Shown here: positions 18,863-26,498 of the stretch, piece by piece | How the letters are laid out: the number at the start of each line of letters is the position of its first letter | How positions within the stretch are numbered: the first letter of the stretch is position 1 | From: Hyphomonas sp. CY54-11-8 | GTDB taxonomy: Bacteria; Pseudomonadota; Alphaproteobacteria; Caulobacterales; Hyphomonadaceae | Direction of reading: 5' to 3' | DNA: 64,000 nt | Assembly: GCF_000682735.1 (NCBI RefSeq) | Contig: NZ_AWFD01000001.1 | Location: forward strand, 372,001 to 436,000 | Notes under the pieces: model-generated | The model's database searches: none | The model's input: only the letters and a program-made list of their open reading frames with translations | Told to the model about the DNA's origin: nothing | Translations under genes and position numbers: made by a program

Positions 18863-19835
18863 CCCCTGGCGGTCTCGACAGGTCGAATGACATCGCCACA
18901 TCGCAGCGTGCATAGCGTTTGCCGTAGCGTTCCATGATGTCGGCATTATGGACGAAGCCGGCCTTCTCATAGAGATGAATGGCAGCTGCGCACTTCTTGT
19001 TGGTGAGCAGGAACAGGTCGCCGATGGGCAGTTGCCGGGCGCGCTCGATTGTCCGTTGCAGGAGGAATTCTCCGGCCTTCAGGCCGCGCGCGCTGGTGCG
19101 GACCCCCATCTTGGTCAGTTCGAACGTATCGCCCTCCACCGGCATCAGGGCACAGGTGCCGATGATGCCGAGGCCCGCCGCTTCGATGAACAGGATATCG
19201 CCGCCCCGGTCGATGATCATCTCGCGCGGATGCTCGATGATCTCGATGTCCTTTTCCTCCAGCGTGAACATGTCCTCCACCCATTCGCGGGTGATGGCGT
19301 CAAAGTCGGGGGCGAGGCGGTCGTCATAATTGACCAGCCTGAGCGCCGGGCCTGCGCCCTCATCCAGGATACGGTCGTGCAGCGAGCGTTCCTGCAGCGC
19401 CGCTTCGACCCGGCCGATCTGGGTCAGGAAGTCGGCATCGGGGCCTTCGCAGAGGCGCTGGGCCGCGCGGCGCACCTGGGGCCAGAGATCGCGTTTCAGC
19501 GCGTTGACCAGGGTTTCGCCCTCTGGCGTCAGGCGGATCTGCTTCTGCCGGCTGTCACCTTCAACGGGCGAGACCGTGGTGAGCCCCATCTTCTGCAGGG
19601 CGTTGTGGATGCGGGTGACGGCAGGCTGGCTGATGCCGACGGCCTCTACCGCTTCGCTGACACTGAGCGGGCCGTAGGTGGAGAGTGCCGCCAGAAGCGG
19701 GAAATGCGTGCCCTGAATGGGCAGGCCCCGGTCGGCGAACACTTTCGTTGCGTCGGCCTGCATCCGCTCTGCCAGCCGCTTCAGCCGGCTGCCGAGCGCC
19801 AGCGGTCCCATTTCAGCCAGAACGTCTCGTGTCAT
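18849..19835 (-). CDS. MarR-type regulator fused to GNAT acetyltransferase
   Basis: A 328-residue two-domain fusion. Residues about 10-145 are a MarR winged helix-turn-helix (GPLSVSEAVEAVGISQPAVTRIHNALQKMGLTTV, then the wing EGDSRQKQIRLTPEG). Residues about 165-320 are a GNAT N-acetyltransferase with the acetyl-CoA region near LTKMGVRTSARGLKAGEFLLQ and LYEKAGF. Fusions of this order are known in proteobacteria, but substrates are usually unknown. Ribosome site CAGGAGACTGGGC precedes the start at 19835. A short inverted repeat ATAAC-TT-GTTAT (19862-19873) 27 bp upstream is a candidate autoregulatory operator. Confidence 0.85.
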   Translation of the reverse strand: MTRDVLAEMGPLALGSRLKRLAERMQADATKVFADRGLPIQGTHFPLLAALSTYGPLSVSEAVEAVGISQPAVTRIHNALQKMGLTTVSPVEGDSRQKQIRLTPEGETLVNALKRDLWPQVRRAAQRLCEGPDADFLTQIGRVEAALQERSLHDRILDEGAGPALRLVNYDDRLAPDFDAITREWVEDMFTLEEKDIEIIEHPREMIIDRGGDILFIEAAGLGIIGTCALMPVEGDTFELTKMGVRTSARGLKAGEFLLQRTIERARQLPIGDLFLLTNKKCAAAIHLYEKAGFVHNADIMERYGKRYARCDVAMSFDLSRPPGVSPQ

Positions 19836-19861
19836 GCCCAGTCTCCTGATTCACAGGATAT

Positions 19862-19873
19862 ATAACTTGTTAT
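19862..19873. promoter_or_regulatory. Candidate MarR operator
   Basis: ATAAC-TT-GTTAT, 5-bp perfect inverted arms around 2 bp, lies 27-38 bp upstream of the MarR-GNAT start within AT-rich promoter-like DNA. MarR proteins typically bind such short palindromes at their own promoters; binding is inferred. Confidence 0.4.
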
Positions 19874-19915
19874 GTGATTGGGATTGTCAACCGGTTTTCG
19901 GTGATGTGGCCGCGC

Positions 19916-21118
19916 TCAGGCGTCTTCGTCGATCGAGCTGGCCACTGTGGCGGGCGTCGGCCGTGTGACGGCTGCGACGGCGAGGCCCGCGCCTGCGGCC
20001 AGCACCATCAGCCAGTAGATGTGTGTCTGCGCGCTCGCGCCGCCGGGGGCGAGGGCATCATAGGCAAGGCCGGACAGGAAAGTGGACAACGCGAGGATCG
20101 GCCCGAACACGAGCGCGCCGTTCACGGCATAGGCCAGCGGCAGGCGCTCGTCCGGCAATGCCTGCTGAAGGAAGCGCATCGTGGCCAGGTGCGTCAACGC
20201 GAATGAGGCTGCGTGCAGCGTCTGGAACAGGGCTGCGGCCATGACCGGCAGGACGAATCCCGCCGCTGTCCAGCGGATCATGGCGCCGAGCCCGCCCAGC
20301 CAGAGCAGGCCAACCGCGCTGAAGCCTCGCAGGAGCCGCCCGGAGAGCAGCAGGAGCGCGATCTCTGTCACCACGCCGACCGCCCAGAGCACGCCGATGC
20401 TGGAGCCGGAAATGCCCTGCGATACCCAGATCACGGACGAGAACGCGTAATAGACGCCATGGCTTGCCTGGATCAGTGCTGCGGCCAGGATGAAGGCGAA
20501 GAGCGCGGGTAGACGGTAAAGCGAGAAGCCCTCGGCAAATGTGCTGAGAATGGTGCGCTTCGGCAGAACCTTCCGCGCACCCTCCCGCGTGAACAGCGGC
20601 GCGATTGTCGCCAACAGGGCCGCGATGATGAGATAGGTGAGGATACCATCCGGTCCGAAGGCCGAGAGGACGGCGCCGCCCGCCAGGTTGGAAACCACGA
20701 AAGCGAGCGAGGCGATGGCGCGGCCCTGCCCGTAATCTGGCCGGGCATTCCGTGTGCCGTAGATCAGCACCGCTTCGAACAGCGGCCCGGAGACGTTGGT
20801 CGCACTATAGATGGCGACGCAGACAAGGAAGGCGGCTGCCTGCGGCACGTCTGGGAAGAGCAGCGCGTATCCGGCGAGGCAGACGGCCATTGTGCCCGCC
20901 AGTGTGGCGCGAAGCCCGTGCGACTGCGCCCGGCCTGCGGCGAGCGGTCCGGCGAAGATGCGGATCAGTGCGGCGAGCGTGCCTGCCCCGGCGATTTCCG
21001 CGCCCGACATGCCACCGGCCTTCTCCATCCAGACCGGCAGGTAAGGCAGGTTCGCGCCCAGTACGAGATTGACGGCGCCGGCCGAAAGCGAGGCCAGCCA
21101 GGCATCGTTCAGGCGCAT
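19916..21118 (-). CDS. MFS transporter (phenylpropionate-permease-like, MFS_1_like)
   Basis: A 400-residue inner-membrane protein with about twelve hydrophobic helices. The N-terminal region (NLVLGANLPYLPVWMEKAGGMSGAEIAG) and the conserved DYGQGRAIASLAFVVSNLAGG loop after helix 4 fit the HcaT/nucleoside-permease-like MFS_1_like family. Substrate not assignable. It lies upstream of the MarR-GNAT gene on the same strand with an 80-bp gap containing that regulator's candidate operator. Confidence 0.82.
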   Translation of the reverse strand: MRLNDAWLASLSAGAVNLVLGANLPYLPVWMEKAGGMSGAEIAGAGTLAALIRIFAGPLAAGRAQSHGLRATLAGTMAVCLAGYALLFPDVPQAAAFLVCVAIYSATNVSGPLFEAVLIYGTRNARPDYGQGRAIASLAFVVSNLAGGAVLSAFGPDGILTYLIIAALLATIAPLFTREGARKVLPKRTILSTFAEGFSLYRLPALFAFILAAALIQASHGVYYAFSSVIWVSQGISGSSIGVLWAVGVVTEIALLLLSGRLLRGFSAVGLLWLGGLGAMIRWTAAGFVLPVMAAALFQTLHAASFALTHLATMRFLQQALPDERLPLAYAVNGALVFGPILALSTFLSGLAYDALAPGGASAQTHIYWLMVLAAGAGLAVAAVTRPTPATVASSIDEDA

Positions 21119-21259
21119 GCGTCAGGCCTGCTGGCGGGAAACGGGCCGGTTTGCATTTGGGGGTCCGTAAGCTGTGTTGAGAACGGAATCCGCACTAGCC
21201 CGGTTATGGCGGCCGGGATAGCGGAAATTGACCGTGTCCGGAAAAATCCTCAGCAGCTC

Positions 21260-22168
21260 TCAAACACCGGTAGCGGTGAGCTGTTCCTTGATGACTTCGC
21301 CCACTTTCCTCGCATCGGCTTCCCGTGGGCTGCCGGCCCGCCAGGCGATGCCGATCCGGCGTCCGATGACCGGGCGCACAAACTCGCGCACGGCAACATC
21401 GCTGCCGACATTCAGCCCGTGATCCACCGCCAGCCTGGGCAGGAGCGAGACGCCGAGCCCGCCGGCGATCATGTTGACCAGCGTACCGAGCGAGGTCGCG
21501 GCCACCTGGTCCTTCCGGGCGCCTGTCCGCATGCGGCAGATGGAGAGGGCATGGTCGCGCAGGCAGTGGCCGTCTTCCAGCAGCAGCAAGTTCTCGTCCG
21601 CCAGGTCTTCCGGGGCGAGCCCGTTCTTCTTCGCCAGCGGGTGATTGGCCGGGGCGGCAAACAGGAACTCGTCGTCCAGCAGCGTCATGGTCTCGATGCC
21701 GGGCGTATCCCAGGGCAGCGCGATCAGGGCGGCGTCCAGCGTACGGGTGCGCAGCTGGTCGATCAGGCGTCCGGTCTTGTCCTCATGCAGGTAGAGTTTC
21801 AGGTCCGGATAGGCCGTGTTCAGGGCTCGCACGGTCTGCGGCAGCACGAAAGGGGCGATGGTGGGGATGGCGCCGAGGTGGAAGGGGCCCGTCAGCAGGG
21901 CGCCGGCGCTCTGCACCGCCTGCACGAGCGCATGGGCATCGTTCAGCAGCGCCGAGGCGCGGGCGAGGGCGATCTCGCCGGCATGGGTGAGGCTGGCGCC
22001 GCGGGCCTCTCGCTCGGCCAGCTTGACGCCCAGCAGGTCTTCCAGTTCGCGAATTCCGGCAGACAGCGTTGGCTGGGTGACATGGCAGGCTTCGGCTGCG
22101 CGGGAAAAGGATCCCGTCTCGCCGAGCGCGACCAGGAACTGCAACTGGCGGAGTGTCGGGATAATCAT
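21260..22168 (-). CDS. oxyR: LysR-family peroxide regulator OxyR
   Basis: A 302-residue LysR-type regulator: N-terminal winged HTH (TLRQLQFLVALGETGSFSRAAEACHVTQPTLSAGI, residues 5-39) and a C-terminal effector domain. The redox motif LEDGHCLRDHALSIC carries Cys202 and Cys211, spaced nine residues apart exactly as Cys199/Cys208 in E. coli OxyR, so it should sense peroxide by disulphide formation. No katG, ahpC or dps lies next to it. A perfect ATAG-N7-CTAT OxyR-type element overlaps its start codon (22167-22181), suggesting autoregulation. Confidence 0.9.
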   Translation of the reverse strand: MIIPTLRQLQFLVALGETGSFSRAAEACHVTQPTLSAGIRELEDLLGVKLAEREARGASLTHAGEIALARASALLNDAHALVQAVQSAGALLTGPFHLGAIPTIAPFVLPQTVRALNTAYPDLKLYLHEDKTGRLIDQLRTRTLDAALIALPWDTPGIETMTLLDDEFLFAAPANHPLAKKNGLAPEDLADENLLLLEDGHCLRDHALSICRMRTGARKDQVAATSLGTLVNMIAGGLGVSLLPRLAVDHGLNVGSDVAVREFVRPVIGRRIGIAWRAGSPREADARKVGEVIKEQLTATGV

Positions 22169-22181
22169 AGGTTCGATCTAT
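22167..22181. promoter_or_regulatory. OxyR-type binding element
   Basis: ATAGGTTCGATCTAT fits the OxyR half-element ATAGnTnnnAnCTAT at every specified base and overlaps the oxyR start codon (22168-22166). No equally good second element is seen 7 bp away on either side, so it may be a single strong half or act with a degenerate partner. Autorepression is inferred. Confidence 0.6.
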
Positions 22182-22765
22182 GGCCTAACGACAATCCATC
22201 AAAATTTCTTTTTGTCGCAGGGAAAAATTCCCAAAACCCTGAAACCCGAAAATACCCAGCAAAAACAATTAATTGACTTGTTTTTTTCGCTGCGTGATGG
22301 TTCGGAAAATCAGCCCTGGGTGACTTTGAGAGGAAAAAACTTCAGCCGAGGCGAGAAAAATTGGAACCATTTGGCGCCGCCAGACATATTGCTCATGAAC
22401 CGTTCGGGGCGGGTTATCTCAACTCCCCACCCAAGACCCTCGTTTCGAACGGCGAAAATGGCCCGGCAAGCCGGAACAAAGCGTCCGCCACCCATCAGGG
22501 CGCTCGGCACCGTCCCCCTCCCAAGCCAGATGGCTTGTCGGGCCTGATTTCCTCACTCTCCGGACTTCAGCATGGTCTTAACGGATCTTGAGCGACCCGT
22601 ATGCGGCGACCGGGTGTCTCAAGAAAACCACCTGATTGCTTCGGCGGCGTACAAGTCGAATCCCAGTGCCTGGTAAGTGAAACCAAGTTTCTGCGAGATG
22701 ATTTCTGGATGGCTGCGCAAACCGCAGGCTTCAAATGTTAAAAACTCAGTAACTTTTAATCTGGC

Positions 22766-22774
22766 TGTGGATAA
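22766..22774 (-). promoter_or_regulatory. DnaA box
   Basis: TGTGGATAA, the exact complement of the DnaA consensus TTATCCACA, lies about 240 bp upstream of mraZ. A near match follows at 22896-22904. Confidence 0.5.
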
Positions 22775-22823
22775 CCGAGTCTGTTTCGGCATCGAGCTGA
22801 TTCAAAAAGGAAATTCGGTTCCT

Positions 22824-22838
22824 GCCCATGTCGGCCCA
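22824..22838 (-). promoter_or_regulatory. MraZ repeat pair (distal)
   Basis: On the minus strand two TGGGC repeats are separated by 5 bp (GCCCA at 22824-22828 and 22834-22838 on the plus strand), the 10-bp phasing of MraZ operators. They lie about 85 bp upstream of the proximal triplet. Confidence 0.5.
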
Positions 22839-22895
22839 CCCGTTTGTTCCGGTTTGTTCATGGTTGGATCGCTTGGTGTTCCTGTGCGGGGCTGT

Positions 22896-22904
22896 TGTGG
22901 ATAT
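22896..22904 (-). promoter_or_regulatory. DnaA-box-like site
   Basis: TGTGGATAT differs from the DnaA consensus complement TGTGGATAA at the last base. It has the same orientation as the box at 22766-22774, 130 bp away, and lies between the two groups of MraZ repeats. Confidence 0.35.
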
Positions 22905-22921
22905 TTCGATTCACGTGTCTC

Positions 22922-22946
22922 GCCCATTGAGGCCCATGTCTGCCCA
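22922..22946 (-). promoter_or_regulatory. MraZ operator (three TGGGC repeats)
   Basis: Three GCCCA pentamers at 22922-22926, 22932-22936 and 22942-22946, each separated by 5 bp, i.e. TGGGC-N5-TGGGC-N5-TGGGC on the minus strand. This is the known architecture of MraZ binding sites (three TGGGN repeats with 5-bp spacers) upstream of mraZ, and supports autorepression of the division cluster. A fourth, ACCCA, occurs out of phase at 22973-22977. Confidence 0.75.
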
Positions 22947-22958
22947 TGATACTCCAAA

Positions 22959-22973
22959 TTAAGACATGGTTTA
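22959..22973 (+). promoter_or_regulatory. CtrA-like site upstream of mraZ
   Basis: TTAA-GACATGG-TTTA matches the CtrA full site TTAA-N7-TTAA at seven of eight bases and lies 40-54 bp before the GTG start of mraZ. CtrA controls division genes in Caulobacterales; this single near match is only suggestive. Confidence 0.3.
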
Positions 22974-23012
22974 CCCATGCGGGGTTTAGGCAAACGAAGA
23001 TCGGGCTGGCGG

Positions 23013-23528
23013 GTGTTTGTATCCACCTATGAAAGTGCAATTGACGCAAAAGGGCGGGTGTCCATCCCGGCTCCCTTTCGCGCTGCGCTTGGCGGTGGAA
23101 ACCGGATATTCCTGTGGCCTGCCCTCGACGGATCCGGTTGCCTGGAAGGCGGCGGCGAAGCCCTGATGGCCATGTACCGCGCGACGCTGACCCGCCTGCC
23201 CCCGCAATCCCCGGTCCGCAAGGCGCTCGTGTCCTCGATCATCGCCGGCTCGGCCGACCTGAAGATGGACGATACCGGCCGCATCAAGCTGACCGATGAG
23301 CTGATCGCGGCAGCCGGTCTCGACGGCCGTGTGAAGTTCGCCGGCAATATCGACAGCTTCCAGATCTGGAACCCCGAAAAGCACGCCGCATTTACCGCGG
23401 CCATGTCCGAAACCGCTGCGAAACCGGAGACGCTCGAGGCGCTGGGCCAGGCCTATAATGAGGTGCTGCGCCAGCACGAAATGGGCCTCTATCCCGACCT
23501 GAAACTCGTTGAGGGAGGGGATGGATGA
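23013..23528 (+). CDS. mraZ: MraZ, transcriptional regulator of the dcw cluster
   Basis: A 171-residue AbrB-fold protein with two MraZ repeats: the first begins FVSTYESAIDAKGRVSIPAPFRAAL (residues 2-26) and the second LKMDDTGRIKLTDELIAAAGL. Family alignment puts the start at the GTG at 23013, directly before FVSTYE; an in-frame ATG at 22977 would add twelve Gly/Arg-rich residues. MraZ forms rings that bind TGGGN repeats and represses its own cluster; matching repeats are present upstream. The gene overlaps rsmH by 4 bp (ATGA). Confidence 0.93.
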   Translation: MFVSTYESAIDAKGRVSIPAPFRAALGGGNRIFLWPALDGSGCLEGGGEALMAMYRATLTRLPPQSPVRKALVSSIIAGSADLKMDDTGRIKLTDELIAAAGLDGRVKFAGNIDSFQIWNPEKHAAFTAAMSETAAKPETLEALGQAYNEVLRQHEMGLYPDLKLVEGGDG

Positions 23529-24553
23529 TGACCACCAAACCCCGGCCCGAAACCGCCGCTTCCGGGCACAAGCCCGTCATGCTCGATGAGGTGCTCGCTG
23601 CCCTCGACCTCAAGGACAGCGACCGCGTTGTCGATGGCACATTCGGCGGTGGCGGCTATACGCGTGCCATCCTGACGGCGGCGAAGTGCTCCGTCTTTGC
23701 GATCGACCGCGACCTCGACGCCATCATGCGGGCCGAGGCCCTCGCCGCCCAGACCGACCGCATCACCCCACTGCTGGGCCGTTTTGGCGAAATGGATGCG
23801 CTGGTCGAGGCGACCGGATGCGATCAGGTCGATGCCGTTGTGCTGGATATCGGTGTGTCCAGCTTCCAGATCGATGAGGGTCATCGCGGCTTTTCCTTCA
23901 ACAAGGACGGCCCGCTGGACATGCGCATGGGCGCTGCAGGTCCCACCGCTGCGGATGTCGTGAACCACATGGCCGAAGGCGATCTCGCCAATGTCATCTT
24001 CCGCCTCGGTGAAGAGAAGCAGGCGCGCCGGATTGCCCGCCAGATCGTCCAGCGCCGCAAGGAAAAACTGTTCGAGACCACGCTGGACCTCGCCGAAACG
24101 GTCGAGACCGCTGTGGGCGGCCGGAAAGGCAGCCGGATCCACCCTGCCACGCTGACCTTCCAGGCGATCCGCATGTATGTGAACGACGAGCTGGGCGAGC
24201 TGGCCCGGGCGCTGGTGGCGGCCGAACGGCTGTTGAAGCCCGGCGGGCGTTTGGTGATCGTCACCTTCCATTCGCTGGAAGACCGGATGGTGAAACAATG
24301 GCTGCGCGACCGGTCCGGCAAGAATACCGGCGGATCCCGCCACATGCCGCTGATGGCCAAAGGCCCGGAACCGACTTTCGAACTGCGCCCAAACAAGGCG
24401 ATCCTGCCCCAGGATAAGGAAGTGGAAGGCAATCCGCGTGCACGATCTGCAAAATTGCGGGCGGCGATCCGGACCGAAGCGCCTGCAATCGACGAAGAAG
24501 CGGATGATGGCATGAACCTGCCCCCGCTTTCGCAACTGGAGGACGTGTCATGA
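23525..24553 (+). CDS. rsmH: 16S rRNA (cytosine(1402)-N(4))-methyltransferase
   Basis: Also called mraW. SAM-dependent methyltransferase acting on C1402 of 16S rRNA. The 342-residue protein opens with HKPVMLDEVLAAL and the SAM motif VVDGTFGGGGYTRAIL (about 38-53); LDIGVSSFQIDEGHRGFSF (about 107-125) and PGGRLVIVTFHSLEDRMVKQW near 240-260 are classic RsmH blocks. Start codon overlaps the mraZ stop and its own stop overlaps the ftsL start, so translation is coupled along the cluster. A ribosome site GGGAGGGG sits just before the start. Confidence 0.97.
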   Translation: MMTTKPRPETAASGHKPVMLDEVLAALDLKDSDRVVDGTFGGGGYTRAILTAAKCSVFAIDRDLDAIMRAEALAAQTDRITPLLGRFGEMDALVEATGCDQVDAVVLDIGVSSFQIDEGHRGFSFNKDGPLDMRMGAAGPTAADVVNHMAEGDLANVIFRLGEEKQARRIARQIVQRRKEKLFETTLDLAETVETAVGGRKGSRIHPATLTFQAIRMYVNDELGELARALVAAERLLKPGGRLVIVTFHSLEDRMVKQWLRDRSGKNTGGSRHMPLMAKGPEPTFELRPNKAILPQDKEVEGNPRARSAKLRAAIRTEAPAIDEEADDGMNLPPLSQLEDVS

Positions 24554-24879
24554 GCCGCCGCGCATTCATTCTGGGTCTCGTCATTGTCGGATTGCTGGTG
24601 TTCAGCCTCTACCGGGCGAAATACGGCGCCAAGGATACGGCGGCCGAACTCATGGCCGTGGAAGCCCAGATCGAGGACGCCCGCCACGAAAAGGCGCTGC
24701 TGGAAACCGAGCTTTCCCATATGAGCCGCCGCGAGTGGATCGAGGAATACGCCCGCAACGAGCTGGGCATGGCGCCGCCACGCCCGGAGCAGATGGCCAA
24801 TGAGCGTGATCTGGATGCGCTGGTCGGTCTTCCGGTCGATCCCGCCAGGGATGCCGCTTCTGTGGAGGCGCCTGAATGA
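24550..24879 (+). CDS. ftsL: Cell division protein FtsL
   Basis: Small bitopic divisome protein of 109 residues: short basic cytoplasmic start (MSRRAF), one transmembrane helix (about 6-21), then a periplasmic coiled coil (DTAAELMAVEAQIEDARHEKALLETELSHM, about 30-58) and a LGMAPPRPEQ motif typical of FtsL. It forms the FtsQLB-type complex that activates FtsW-FtsI. Identification rests on the pattern and on its fixed place between rsmH and ftsI, with 4-bp overlaps on both sides. Confidence 0.9.
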   Translation: MSRRAFILGLVIVGLLVFSLYRAKYGAKDTAAELMAVEAQIEDARHEKALLETELSHMSRREWIEEYARNELGMAPPRPEQMANERDLDALVGLPVDPARDAASVEAPE

Positions 24880-26498
24880 CGGAAGCGTCGCGCCACCGGA
24901 CACGGCTGGTCGGCCTCGGCCTCAGCGCGTTGTTTGTGGTGCTGGCCGGCAAGGCCGGCTACCTGGCGCTGGCGCCTGACCGCGATTCCGGCACGCTGGC
25001 CATGCGGGCTGGCGAACAGGTCAAACGGGCCGACATTGTCGACCGGAACGGTGAGCAGCTCGCGACGTCCGTCACCGTCTACTCGCTGGTCGCCAATCCG
25101 CAGCTGATCTGGGATCCGCGCGAAGTGGCAACCCGCATCGCCGGTGTCCTGCCCGACATCGATGCCGACAGCCTGACGAGCCGCCTGTCCGACCAGTCGC
25201 GGGAATTTGTCTGGGTGAAGCGCGGCCTGACCCCGCGCCAGCGCCAGACCGTGTTCGACCTCGGCCTCGAAGGCCTCTGGTTCAAGGAAGAGATCAGCCG
25301 GGCCTATCCGCGCGGGACGCTCGCCGGCCATGTGCTGGGCTTCGTGAACGTTGACGGCGTTGGCGCCGGCGGGGTCGAGTTCAGCCAGAATGACCGTCTC
25401 ACCGCAGGCGGGGAACCGCTGCGCCTGACCATCGACAATGGCGTTCAGGCGGCGGTCGAGGCAGAGCTTGCCGCTTCGGCGGCGGCTGACGGGTTCGAAG
25501 GGGCGGCGGTCATCCTGATGGAGGCGCGTACCGGCGAAGTCCGCGCCATGGCCAGCTGGCCGCCTTTCAATCCGAACCGCTCGTCCGACATCGCCATCGA
25601 CGATCCGTCCCGCATGAACCGGGCGACGGGCGCGCTTTATGAGCTCGGCTCTGTCTTCAAGCCGCTGACTGTGGCAGCGGCCCTCGAAGCCGGGGCGATC
25701 CGTCCGACCGACATATTTGATGTCCACGATCCGATCGAGATGCGCGGCTATACGATTTCGGACCTGCACCCCATCGGTACACGTGCAAATGTCACGACGA
25801 TCATCGCCGAAAGCTCGAATATAGGCACTGTGCACATCAACCAGAAGCTCGGCCCGCGCCGCCAGCAGGATTTCCTGAAAACCGCTGGCCTGCTTGATCG
25901 CTCGCCCGTCGAACTCGCTGGCAGCGCCGCGCCGATCCTGCCCGAGCGCATGGACGACCTGACCGCGGCGACGATGGCCTATGGTCACGGCATCGCCGTG
26001 ACGCCTATGGCATTCCTGTCCGCCTTCGCTGCCTTCGCCAATGGCGGGGAGCGTGTGGCGCCGACCCTGATCGTCGATGAGGCCCGCAAGTCGAAACCGG
26101 TGCGCGTGATGTCGGCCATCACGGCAGACCTCGTGAACGCGATGATGCGCGAAGCGGTGCTGACCGGAACGGGCAAGAATGCCGAAGTGGCAGGCTACCG
26201 CGTTGCAGGGAAGACCGGCACGGCGGAGAAGCCTGTGCCGGGCGGCTATGATGACGGGCGCAATATCTCCAGCTTTGCGGCGATATTTCCCTATGACAGC
26301 CCGCAGTATGCCTTGATTGTGACACTGGATGATCCCAAAGCCGGACCGGGAGGCTCTGTGGCTTCCCAGAATGCGGCGCCGACCGCAGGTCGCATCATAG
26401 AACGTGTCGCGCCGCTGCTCGGCATCGCCCCACGCTTTGAAGATTTCCGTCCTGCAGGAGACGCGTACCGCTCCGGAGATGAGAGGACTTCGCTGTGA
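24876..26498 (+). CDS. ftsI: Peptidoglycan transpeptidase FtsI (PBP3)
   Basis: Division-specific class B penicillin-binding protein, 540 residues. An N-terminal anchor (about 10-32) is followed by the dimerisation domain (GEQVKRADIVDRNGEQLATS) and the transpeptidase domain with catalytic SVFK (259-262), SSN (313-315) and KTG (446-448) all intact. It crosslinks septal peptidoglycan as partner of FtsW. The SxxK is SVFK rather than the common STFK, still a valid motif. Overlaps ftsL by 4 bp and murE by 4 bp. Confidence 0.96.
   Translation: MTEASRHRTRLVGLGLSALFVVLAGKAGYLALAPDRDSGTLAMRAGEQVKRADIVDRNGEQLATSVTVYSLVANPQLIWDPREVATRIAGVLPDIDADSLTSRLSDQSREFVWVKRGLTPRQRQTVFDLGLEGLWFKEEISRAYPRGTLAGHVLGFVNVDGVGAGGVEFSQNDRLTAGGEPLRLTIDNGVQAAVEAELAASAAADGFEGAAVILMEARTGEVRAMASWPPFNPNRSSDIAIDDPSRMNRATGALYELGSVFKPLTVAAALEAGAIRPTDIFDVHDPIEMRGYTISDLHPIGTRANVTTIIAESSNIGTVHINQKLGPRRQQDFLKTAGLLDRSPVELAGSAAPILPERMDDLTAATMAYGHGIAVTPMAFLSAFAAFANGGERVAPTLIVDEARKSKPVRVMSAITADLVNAMMREAVLTGTGKNAEVAGYRVAGKTGTAEKPVPGGYDDGRNISSFAAIFPYDSPQYALIVTLDDPKAGPGGSVASQNAAPTAGRIIERVAPLLGIAPRFEDFRPAGDAYRSGDERTSL

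Larger units (their letters stand above)
22182..22976. other. Long regulatory region upstream of mraZ
   Basis: About 800 bp without a convincing gene or recognisable structural RNA (the conserved RNase P RNA core was looked for and not seen). It contains a TTGACT -35-like element followed by a T-run (22273-22287), a palindrome AAGCCA-GA-TGGCTT (22523-22536), two DnaA-box-like sequences, five phased MraZ repeats and a CtrA-like site, listed separately. It probably houses the promoters of oxyR and of the division cluster. Confidence 0.6.

Noticed and set aside
20918..22276. Long plus-strand open frame antisense to oxyR and the MFS gene
   Set aside because: Overlaps two clear genes on the other strand and has no homology-like features.
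22300..22760. RNase P RNA or other structural RNA upstream of mraZ
   Set aside because: The conserved GAGGAAAGTCCGGGC core and other RNase P landmarks were searched on both strands and not found; the palindrome at 22523 alone is insufficient.
22677..22949. 90-codon open frame upstream of mraZ
   Set aside because: It covers the MraZ repeats and DnaA boxes, has no ribosome site and an atypical composition.
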